A DNA stretch of 11,900 nucleotides, from contig DATKNA010000340.1 of assembly GCA_035541595.1 (NCBI GenBank), positions 1-11,900 on the forward strand, given 5' to 3'. A model generated the notes under the pieces. That model saw only the letters and a program-made list of their open reading frames with translations. It was not told where the DNA came from and did no database searches. The stretch's first letter is position 1. Every line of letters starts with the position of its first letter. The translations under genes were made by a program, and so were the position numbers. Below, one piece after another: positions 1 to 6,715 of this stretch. The DNA comes from DATKNA01 sp035541595. Its GTDB lineage: Bacteria; Actinomycetota; Actinomycetes; Actinomycetales; Kineosporiaceae.

Positions 1-592
1 CGTCCGCACCGGACGGGCGCCCCGACGCGACGGACTCCGCGCTCTCCAACGACACCAGCGGCCGGCGGGCCCCAGCCGCGCACTGCGGGTGGGCGGCCCA
101 CTCCGCCCGCGATCGCAGCGCCGCTGCGGCTCCGCCGGCGACGTGCACAGCGTCCTCGACGTCCAAGCCGTCACGAGCGGCGACGGCCGCGGCCACGGCG
201 GCTCGGTCGGCGTCGCCGGGCAGACCGAGCGCGGCCAGAGCCGCCCGCCGGTGCCAGGCGTAGTTCGTGTGCAACCGGACCCAGCCCTGCCGGGCGTGGT
301 AGTCGCCGGCGACCGGATCCCAGATCGGCAGGGCACGGCCGTCGACGAGCAGCCTCCGGTCCGCCAGGAAGGCCCCCGCCGCCGCGGCCAGGTCGAGCGA
401 GACCCGCCTGGCGCCCAGACGGTGGGCGGCGGCCAGGAGCGCGGCACCGACGGCGGCCGTGGCGGCGTCGGCCACGCGGAAAGCGCCCGCCAGGGTGGCG
501 GACCCGGTGAGCTCGAGATCGGCGGCCGGCGCTCCCGTCATCGCCTGCCACACCTGGTCGACCACGGGACGGGACGAGGTGGCGTCGGCCAT
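1..592 (-). CDS. CaiB/BaiF (family III) CoA-transferase, N-terminal part, cut by the left edge
   Basis: The minus strand reads open from an ATG at 592 to base 1 without a stop, giving 197 residues. Family III enzymes move CoA between carboxylic acids in the cytoplasm. Matching segments, recalled from actinobacterial members of about 430-470 residues, are the FRVADAATAAVGAA helix (about residues 38-51), a VSLDLAAAAGAFLADRRLLV segment, the LPIWDPVAGDYHARQGWVRL stretch followed by HTNYAWHR, and a late RSRAEWAAHPQ motif. In these proteins the segment seen here comes first, and the half bearing the RVLDLxRVxAGP motif follows, so that half should lie just outside the window. The start has no clear Shine-Dalgarno sequence (only TGGG close by). 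The gene diverges from the LytTR gene across 131 bp. Its substrate cannot be told from sequence. I am fairly sure of the family. Confidence 0.8.
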   Translation of the reverse strand, partial: MADATSSRPVVDQVWQAMTGAPAADLELTGSATLAGAFRVADAATAAVGAALLAAAHRLGARRVSLDLAAAAGAFLADRRLLVDGRALPIWDPVAGDYHARQGWVRLHTNYAWHRRAALAALGLPGDADRAAVAAAVAARDGLDVEDAVHVAGGAAAALRSRAEWAAHPQCAAGARRPLVSLESAESVASGRPSGAD

Positions 593-664
593 GCACCCAG
601 TAGACAACCGTCCACCGACAACCAGCCACGGACAGGGCTGCGGCCGGGGCCAGTGACACGGACG

Positions 665-680
665 GCGTCACCGCGTCACC
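665..680. promoter_or_regulatory. Tandem GCGTCACC direct repeat, candidate operator
   Basis: Two perfect, directly abutting copies of GCGTCACC lie at 665-672 and 673-680. A GTGAC at 653-657 forms inverted partners with the GTCAC cores at 667-671 and 675-679. The site is between the divergent CoA-transferase and LytTR genes, just upstream of where the -35 region of the LytTR promoter would fall. That suits an activator site. LytTR domains generally bind imperfect direct repeats, so autoregulation is possible, but the 8-bp spacing is shorter than usual for them. This is inference. Confidence 0.35.
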
Positions 681-711
681 GTGATGTTCGCCACACGGCG
701 CAACCCGGACG

Positions 712-724
712 TACTCTCGCGTCA
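712..724 (+). promoter_or_regulatory. Candidate -10 box of a leaderless promoter for the LytTR gene
   Basis: TACTCT at 712-717 fits the actinobacterial -10 consensus TANNNT. It ends six bases before the ATG at 724, so the predicted transcript would begin at or next to the A of the start codon. No Shine-Dalgarno sequence precedes this ATG. The reading frame has an in-frame TGA at 682-684 and no other good start. I see no clear -35 element. Confidence 0.5.
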
Positions 725-1164
725 TGGCCGGCGAGCCGCCTCCGCAGCACGACGACGAGATCATCGCCGTCGAGCTCGCGGGCGTGACGCGGTTCCTCCG
801 GCGTTCCCAGGTGCGCTACGTCGAGGCGCAGGGCGACTACGCCCGGCTGCACACGGCGTCGAGCAGCCATCTCGTCCGCATCCCCCTGACGACGCTGGAA
901 GAGCGCTGGGCCGTCGCCGGGTTCGTCCGCATCCACCGGTCCACATTGGTCGCCCTGCAGCACGTCGACGAGGTCCGGGTCGACGGCGGGCGTTGCTCGG
1001 TGCGTCTCGGCGACCGCGTGCTGCAGGTCAGCCGCCGCCACGCCAAGGACCTGCTGACCGCAGCGGGCCGGGCACGGGTGCCGGCGCGCGCTCCGCAGAC
1101 GCCGTTGCCCGCTCCGCAGACGCCGGCGTCCACGCCGGAGACCGCGACGCGCCCCACCCGATGA
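724..1164 (+). CDS. Stand-alone LytTR-type DNA-binding protein without a receiver domain
   Basis: This 146-residue cytoplasmic protein is almost entirely one LytTR DNA-binding domain, about residues 12-115. Family marks are the segment VRYVEAQGDYARLHT, a LVRIPLTTLEERW stretch, FVRIHRSTLVAL and a final LQVSRRHAKDLL. Full-length actinobacterial homologues carry an N-terminal phosphoacceptor receiver domain. Here the frame opens in what would be the linker (PPPQHDDEIIAVELAGV), and an in-frame stop at 682-684 rules out a longer protein. It may be a phosphorylation-independent regulator or the surviving half of a damaged response-regulator gene. The tail is rich in proline and threonine and contains two copies of APQTP, coded by a 15-bp repeat at 1090-1104 and 1111-1125. 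It diverges from the CoA-transferase and converges on the DUF2461 gene. Its targets are unknown; no histidine kinase or transporter gene is adjacent. Confidence 0.85.
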   Translation: MAGEPPPQHDDEIIAVELAGVTRFLRRSQVRYVEAQGDYARLHTASSSHLVRIPLTTLEERWAVAGFVRIHRSTLVALQHVDEVRVDGGRCSVRLGDRVLQVSRRHAKDLLTAAGRARVPARAPQTPLPAPQTPASTPETATRPTR

Positions 1165-1189
1165 GGACCTCGAAGGGCCACGGGTGGGA

Positions 1190-1210
1190 GGTCACGATGT
1201 GCTCGTGATC
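1190..1210. terminator. Hairpin between convergent genes, candidate bidirectional terminator
   Basis: GGTCACGA at 1190-1197 pairs with TCGTGATC at 1203-1210 around a 5-base TGTGC loop, an 8-bp stem with one G-U pair in RNA. It lies between the stops of the LytTR gene (1164) and the minus-strand DUF2461 gene (1230), where a shared terminator is expected. The following sequence, GTTAGTTG, is only mildly T-rich, so termination strength is uncertain. Confidence 0.45.
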
Positions 1211-1229
1211 GTTAGTTGCGGCCTCGAGG

Positions 1230-1898
1230 TCAGGCGGATCTCGGTGACCCCACCCTCGCCCTCAGCCAGACGTTCCAGGTGTCGACGACCCGCCAGCCGT
1301 CGCGGACGACGTCCAGGCAGGCACGGCCGTGCAACCACTCGTCGGGATCGTGCCGCGCCCACACGGCGAGGCTGGTGCGCCGCAGCATGTCGATGCGCGG
1401 ATGCTCGCGGGACCACCCGCGGGGGGCGGTCTTCAGCATGCCCTCCTGACCCAGCCGGTACCCATGCCGGGCGAGCGCCTCGAGCCGGGCGTCCAGGTCG
1501 GCGGTCACGTCCGGGTCGTCCTGCAGGTGCCGGAAGCGGTCGAGCTGGTCACGGTCCGGCTGGTAGTACCCGCCGGCGATGAGCAAGCCGTCCACCGAGA
1601 GCGCGAGGTACAGGCCGCCGCCATCGCGTCCGACGCTCATGCTGGCGTGCTCCTGATACGGCCGCTTGTCGGCGCTGAACCTGAGGTCCCGGTGCGGCCT
1701 GAAGATCTTCGGCTCGCCGAACTCGGCCGCGAGCTCGGCGGCCAGCGCCCGCAGCGGCTCGGCCACGTGCTCGCGGTAGACCCCCTCGTTCGCCGTCCAG
1801 TAGGTCCGGCTGTTGTCGGCCGCGAGTCCCTCGTAGAAGTCCAGGGCGCGCTCGCCGAAGCCCTGGAACGCACCGATCTCGGCGCGGGATGCTGTCAT
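1230..1898 (-). CDS. DUF2461 (TIGR02453-type) family protein
   Basis: This is a 222-residue protein of the widespread DUF2461 family, whose biochemical role is not established. Family features are the N-terminal FQGFGERALDFYEGLAADNS segment, the central KIFRPHRDLRFSADKRPYQEH block with the usual R-D-x-R-F-S-x-D-K-x-P-Y core, and LYLALSVDGLLIAGGYY. Near the C-terminus is the LKTAPRGW segment followed by HPRIDMLRR. I chose the ATG at 1898 over an in-frame one at 1919 because GAGGAGG at 1904-1910 sits five bases before it. It lies 89 bp downstream of the nitroreductase stop on the same strand, so co-transcription is plausible, but that gap holds a six-copy repeat array. The length is normal for the family and I see no signal peptide or membrane segment. 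Confidence 0.88.
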   Translation of the reverse strand: MTASRAEIGAFQGFGERALDFYEGLAADNSRTYWTANEGVYREHVAEPLRALAAELAAEFGEPKIFRPHRDLRFSADKRPYQEHASMSVGRDGGGLYLALSVDGLLIAGGYYQPDRDQLDRFRHLQDDPDVTADLDARLEALARHGYRLGQEGMLKTAPRGWSREHPRIDMLRRTSLAVWARHDPDEWLHGRACLDVVRDGWRVVDTWNVWLRARVGSPRSA

Positions 1899-1922
1899 GG
1901 CCACCTCCTCGGCCGCCATCCT

Positions 1923-1997
1923 GTCAGGCCGACCCTGTCAGGCCGACTGTCAGGCCGACCCCGTCAGGCCGACCGTCAGGCCGACCGTCAGGCCGAC
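1923..1997. repeat. Six copies of GTCAGGCCGAC in tandem, 12-14 bp period
   Basis: Identical 11-bp cores occur at 1923-1933, 1937-1947, 1949-1959, 1963-1973, 1975-1985 and 1987-1997. Start-to-start steps are 14, 12, 14, 12 and 12 bp. Each core is a palindrome with one mismatched pair (GTC, AGGCC, GAC). On the minus strand each unit contains GCCTGA. The first minus-strand copy supplies the last codons and the TGA of the nitroreductase, so the array looks like serial duplication of that gene's end. The array fills most of the gap up to the DUF2461 ribosome binding site. It could be slippage debris, a multi-site operator or a transcription attenuator. Confidence 0.9.
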
Positions 1998-2647
1998 AAC
2001 GACAGCACCTCGTCCGCCGTCGGCAGGAGCAGATCCCCCAACGGCATCCGCACCCGAGGGGCACGCTCCCGCGAGGCGAACGGCTCAGGCAGGTCGGCCT
2101 CGGGGTCGTGCCACCCGACGGCGAGCACCACAACGGGCTCCAGGCCGTCGTCGAGACCGAAGACGGCCGCCGCCGCGCGGGGGTCGAAGCCCCCCATCTG
2201 ATGCACGGACAGCCCCTCGGCCTGCGCCTGGACGGTGAGGTGGGCCGCCGCCTGGCCGGCGTCGTAGACCGCCCAACGCCGCGGCTGCCCCGCCTCGTCG
2301 GCGGTCCGGGCCGCGAGCAGGAGGAGGACGCCGGCGTGCCGGGCCCAGACCCGGTTCCCAGGCGCCAGGGTCTCGAGGAGCGCCTCGAACGCCGGTTCAC
2401 CACGACGGGCGACGCCGAAGCGCCACGGCTGGCTGTTGTTCGCGCTCGGCGCCCAACGGGCGGCCTCCAGCAGGGTGAGCAGGGTGACGTCGTCGACGGG
2501 ACGGTCCACGGCGAAGCCGCGCGGGCTGCGCCGGGTCGCGAGCAGCTCGTGGAGAGCGGGTGTCGATGCGGTGGTGGCCGCGGTCGTCGATGCGGTGGTG
2601 GCCGCGGTCGTGGCTGCAGTGGTCGATGCGCGTGTCGATGTGGTCAT
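1988..2647 (-). CDS. Nitroreductase-family FMN oxidoreductase with a repetitive T/A/S N-terminus
   Basis: This 219-residue predicted FMN-dependent NAD(P)H oxidoreductase carries the nitroreductase fold. RRSPRGF (residues 39-45) and PSANNSQPWRF (67-77) are the usual FMN-binding motifs. They are followed by the SVHQMGGFDP helix region, a VVVLAVGW strand and RMPLGDLL near the end. Its natural substrate (quinone, nitro compound, flavin or other) cannot be told. Residues 2-30 are a low-complexity tract of Thr, Ala and Ser coded partly by a 24-bp tandem repeat. This tract is not a signal peptide and has no counterpart in the family core. There is no start codon between the tract and the domain, so it is probably translated. 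No Shine-Dalgarno sequence precedes the ATG at 2647, but an AT-rich promoter/operator-like island does. The next gene downstream on this strand is the DUF2461 gene. Confidence 0.85.
   Translation of the reverse strand: MTTSTRASTTAATTAATTASTTAATTASTPALHELLATRRSPRGFAVDRPVDDVTLLTLLEAARWAPSANNSQPWRFGVARRGEPAFEALLETLAPGNRVWARHAGVLLLLAARTADEAGQPRRWAVYDAGQAAAHLTVQAQAEGLSVHQMGGFDPRAAAAVFGLDDGLEPVVVLAVGWHDPEADLPEPFASRERAPRVRMPLGDLLLPTADEVLSLSA
2562..2609. repeat. 24-bp direct tandem repeat inside the nitroreductase 5' end
   Basis: Two perfect 24-bp copies, 2562-2585 and 2586-2609, begin GTCGATGCGGTGGTGG. A decayed third copy lies to their right, up to about 2640. The period is eight codons, so changes in copy number keep the frame. 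It codes the ASTTAATT-type tract at the N-terminus of the nitroreductase. Confidence 0.9.
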
Positions 2648-2657
2648 GAGGGGCGCA

Positions 2658-2680
2658 ACGTTATTGACGCTTCAACTAAT
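2658..2680 (-). promoter_or_regulatory. AT-rich promoter/operator island before the nitroreductase
   Basis: Read on the minus strand, this island holds TTAGTTGA, four bases (AGCG) and TCAATAA. That is an imperfect inverted repeat whose right arm lacks one C relative to TCAACTAA. It also contains TAACGT (2663 down to 2658), a fair match to the -10 consensus TANNNT, ending about ten bases before the ATG at 2647. The A+T content stands out sharply from the surroundings. The layout, an operator overlapping a promoter, resembles sites of MarR-type repressors that control many nitroreductases. No such regulator gene is in the window, so the factor is unknown. Confidence 0.45.
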
Positions 2681-2708
2681 TCCATCAGTCGGTCCCCGGT
2701 CCCGCCAT

Positions 2709-2756
2709 CCACCCCGGTGTCCATCCCGGGACCCATCCCGGCATCCACCCCGGTGC
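2709..2756. repeat. Four G-rich 12-bp units, potential G-quadruplex on the minus strand
   Basis: Four adjoining 12-bp units occur at 2709-2720, 2721-2732, 2733-2744 and 2745-2756, each near CCAYCCCGGNNN. The 14-mer CATCCACCCCGGTG occurs twice, at 2706-2719 and 2742-2755. On the minus strand the stretch holds a series of GGG and GGGG runs with short loops, enough for a G-quadruplex. It fills the space between the stop of the unknown Rossmann-type gene and the nitroreductase promoter island. Confidence 0.7.
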
Positions 2757-2768
2757 CTACGCACCGGG
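2749..2768 (-). terminator. Hairpin across the stop codon of the unknown Rossmann-type gene
   Basis: CCCGGTGC (2749-2756) and GCACCGGG (2761-2768) form a perfect 8-bp GC-rich stem with a 4-base loop. The loop holds the TAG stop of the minus-strand gene. No T-run follows on the minus strand. It could be an intrinsic terminator of the T-less actinobacterial kind, or it could protect the 3' end of the message. Confidence 0.4.
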
Positions 2769-4313
2769 CTGGACCATCCCGAGTGCGACGGCCAGGCCGA
2801 GCACCGAGCGGGCCTCGAAGGCGTTGCGCCACAGCCCGCCGTGGTTGGCGCCCTGCCAGAACAGCTCGAGCGGGTGCGACAGCGGTGTCACCGGAGCCGC
2901 CACCGCGGCGGGGTGCCGCAGGTCGTGGACGAGCAGCGTCGCCATCACGGTGTTCGACGTCGAGGGGTCGAACACCTCGACACCGAACCGGTGCGCACCG
3001 GCGTATCCGGCGGCGAGCATCCGGTTGCGCATGACCGAACGCGTGCGCGTGGCCGGCGCGACGTTGAGCGACACGAGCCGTCCCTGCGCCCGCGCCGCCA
3101 GGGCACGCCAGCGCTGGATCCGCTTGGCGAGTGCGTAGTTCGGCCCCTGCTGCGGCACGAGCGAGTCGTTGATCCCGCCGAAGGCGCCGTCCGGCAGTCG
3201 CTCGACCACCTGGTAGTTCGGCCGGAAGAGCCGCCCCGCGCTGGCGACCCTCGCCACGCGGCGGACCAGCGCCCGCTCCTCGTACCGGCGCCGGCTCTCG
3301 GCCACCACGTCCGCGGGGACGGCGAACGCGTCGGTCGGCGTGGCGAGGAAGGCCAGCGAGACGTCCGGCCGGGCGGCCAGCAGCGCATTGGTGATCATGT
3401 CGACTGCGACCGCCGCGCGGACATGTGCGGCGCCGTCGGCGTAGACGTAGTTGCCGAGCACGAACGGGCCCTCGACGGCGGCAAGCCAGGCGGCGACCCG
3501 GGGCGCCGCGGCGACGACGTCGACCCCGGCCACCGCCGCGATCTCCGCGTCCGTCGCCGTGGCCGGCACCGGGCGGGACACCGGCACCGAGAGCCGACCT
3601 ACGCCGGCGCGGGCGACGCCGAGCAGCCGGGACCAGATCGCCGGTCGGGGAAGGTCGACGGCGACGACGTGGGCACCCCAGCCGAGCAGCGAGACGAGCG
3701 GGCCCATCTGGGCACCTGCGCCGAGCACCGCGACGGTGAGGTCGCGCAGGTCCAGCCAGGCCGGCTGAGTCATCACGGCCCGGACGGCGGTGGCGAAGGA
3801 CGGCTCGGCCGTCCCCGCGGAGACCCAGACGTCGAGCTGCGCCTCCAGGTCGTCGGCGACGAGGCGGCCGCCGCGGTACGGGACGGAGAGCACGTCGGGG
3901 CCGGGAGGCCGTGAGCCGCCGACCGTGACGGTGTGCAGGCGGCCCGGGCCACCGGCGTCCGGGACCACGGGAGCACCCGGCCCCAGGACGGTCGCGAGCG
4001 GCAGGTCCTCCCCCTCGTGACGGAACCGGAACCGACGGTGCACCGAGGCCAGCCCCTCGGCGGCGATCGAGGCGGTCGCCCCCGGCACGACGAGCGCCAG
4101 GCGGGTCATCTCCCGGAACGGGCCGAGATAGCCCGAGCGCCAGTCACGGATCCCGTGCACCCGGCCGGCGAGGTCGGGCGCCACGGCGCGGACGGCGTCC
4201 GCGACGACGGCCCGCCCGGTCGCGGACGTGGACCTGGTGCCGTCGACGAGCGGGAAGACCACGCCGAGGTCGGGGCCCGCGGACCGGAAGGAGGCGGCAT
4301 CGCTGGAGCGCAT
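2757..4313 (-). CDS. Uncharacterised protein with a Rossmann-like nucleotide-binding motif
   Basis: I do not recognise a named family for this 518-residue protein. It appears cytoplasmic: no signal peptide and no convincing membrane helix. The clearest feature is the strand-loop-helix LTVAVLGAGAQMGPLVSLLG (about residues 192-211), with a glycine-rich GAGAQMG at 198-204. Beyond it is HVVAVDLPRP with an acidic residue at 220 where an NAD or SAM ligand would bind. Other blocks that look conserved are FREMTRLALV (about 66-75), LGNYVYADGAAHVRAAVAVD (about 286-305), QQGPNYALAKRIQRW (about 388-402) and VFDPSTSNTVMATLLVHDLR (about 447-466). The frame stays open to a GTG at 4391, but those extra 26 residues are basic and look non-coding. 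I prefer the ATG at 4313, although its AGGG is only two bases away. It diverges from acs; its TAG lies in the loop of a hairpin. Confidence 0.75.
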   Translation of the reverse strand: MRSSDAASFRSAGPDLGVVFPLVDGTRSTSATGRAVVADAVRAVAPDLAGRVHGIRDWRSGYLGPFREMTRLALVVPGATASIAAEGLASVHRRFRFRHEGEDLPLATVLGPGAPVVPDAGGPGRLHTVTVGGSRPPGPDVLSVPYRGGRLVADDLEAQLDVWVSAGTAEPSFATAVRAVMTQPAWLDLRDLTVAVLGAGAQMGPLVSLLGWGAHVVAVDLPRPAIWSRLLGVARAGVGRLSVPVSRPVPATATDAEIAAVAGVDVVAAAPRVAAWLAAVEGPFVLGNYVYADGAAHVRAAVAVDMITNALLAARPDVSLAFLATPTDAFAVPADVVAESRRRYEERALVRRVARVASAGRLFRPNYQVVERLPDGAFGGINDSLVPQQGPNYALAKRIQRWRALAARAQGRLVSLNVAPATRTRSVMRNRMLAAGYAGAHRFGVEVFDPSTSNTVMATLLVHDLRHPAAVAAPVTPLSHPLELFWQGANHGGLWRNAFEARSVLGLAVALGMVQPGA

Positions 4314-4438
4314 CGCCCTATGGTGCCCGCGGACCGCGGCGTGCCGCTGCGGGGAACGGAACCGGCCGCCCCGGCGGCCGTTCCGCTCCACCCCGCTTGC
4401 TCAGCGTAGGGGCGCGGACCCGGCCGTGGACACCATTG

Positions 4439-4451
4439 GTGACATCGTCAC
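4439..4451. promoter_or_regulatory. Inverted repeat GTGAC-ATC-GTCAC, candidate operator
   Basis: This is a perfect 5-bp inverted repeat with a 3-base centre. It resembles a Crp-type half-site pair (GTGA and TCAC), but the halves are five rather than six bases apart, so Crp binding is doubtful. It is about 31 bp upstream of the possible -10 of the minus-strand gene and about 200 bp upstream of the acs start. It could serve either gene. Confidence 0.3.
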
Positions 4452-4489
4452 GGCCTGTCCAGGGACTGACCACTCGAAGCTCGCACTCG

Positions 4490-4504
4490 ACTACTTTCAG
4501 TAGT
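4490..4504. promoter_or_regulatory. Perfect inverted repeat ACTACT-TTC-AGTAGT, candidate operator upstream of acs
   Basis: Six-base arms pair perfectly around TTC, inside a short AT-rich patch (about 4486-4510) that contrasts with the GC-rich surroundings. Its placement about 105 bp upstream of the proposed acs transcription start is typical of an operator or activator site. I cannot name the protein. Confidence 0.4.
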
Positions 4505-4571
4505 TAGACATCCGGATCGACGAGCTCGGGCGCCGGCCGGCCGGACCCCGCGGCGCGGGTGGGAGGCGGCC

Positions 4572-4607
4572 TGTCGTCCCGCCCGCCGCCTGGTTAGCCT
4601 CGTCAGC
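4572..4607 (+). promoter_or_regulatory. Candidate acs promoter
   Basis: TAGCCT at 4595-4600 matches the -10 consensus TANNNT, within TGGTTAGCCT, a common actinobacterial arrangement. TGTCGT at 4572-4577 is a weak -35 at 17 bp spacing. Transcription would begin near 4607, giving a leader of about 43 bases before the ATG at 4650, including the GAGAGG ribosome binding site. Confidence 0.45.
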
Positions 4608-4649
4608 ACAGATCGCCCCCGGCTCGTTCGGCCTCGAGAGAGGATGCGC

Positions 4650-6620
<1,971 letters not shown>

Positions 6621-6628
6621 GCCGCTGC

Positions 6629-6634
6629 TAGGGT
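6629..6634 (+). promoter_or_regulatory. Candidate -10 box before the primase-polymerase-like gene
   Basis: TAGGGT at 6629-6634 fits TANNNT and lies nine bases after the acs stop. No good -35 is visible. Downstream, TCTCAC (6643-6648) and GTGAGA (6662-6667) form a 6-bp inverted repeat that would fold in the leader of the message. Confidence 0.35.
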
Positions 6635-6715
6635 CGTTCACTTCTCACAGATCTCCGACCCGTGAGACGGCGTCCTGAGCTCGCCGGGTCGTCGGGCTGA
6701 GGGACGGAGGCGATC

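Larger units (their letters stand above)
4314..4649. other. Divergent intergenic region between the unknown gene and acs
   Basis: These 336 bases hold no convincing gene. From left to right they contain a possible -10 for the minus-strand gene (TACGCT at 4408-4403), GTGAC-ATC-GTCAC (4439-4451), ACTACT-TTC-AGTAGT (4490-4504), the 12-bp palindrome CCGGCCGGCCGG (4533-4544), CCCGC-GGC-GCGGG (4547-4559 area) and the candidate acs promoter. If the minus-strand gene really starts at the GTG at 4391, the region shrinks to 258 bases. Confidence 0.6.

Noticed and set aside
1161..1208. A 15-residue frame starting ATGA-overlapped with the LytTR stop (MRTSKGHGWEVTMCS)
   Set aside because: It is short, has no recognisable relatives, and most of its second half forms the hairpin at 1190-1210. 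I kept the terminator reading instead.
1923..1997. CRISPR array
   Set aside because: The 11-bp units are directly adjacent or one to three bases apart, with no unique spacers of 25-40 bp and no cas genes.
2644..2832. A 62-residue minus-strand frame with a tetrapeptide-like GMDT/GVDG pattern
   Set aside because: Its N-terminal part lies inside the unknown gene's 3' end and the pattern is just translation of the 12-bp G-rich units. Only its last 13 codons are kept as a possible leader peptide in the findings.
4314..4391. N-terminal extension of the unknown protein from the GTG at 4391
   Set aside because: The extra residues are a basic, repetitive string unlike the rest and the start has no ribosome binding site. 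A TACGCT box at 4408-4403 leaves some doubt.
4439..4451. A Crp/cAMP binding site
   Set aside because: The GTGA and TCAC halves are five bases apart rather than six and lack the flanking T and A. It is reported only as a generic inverted repeat.
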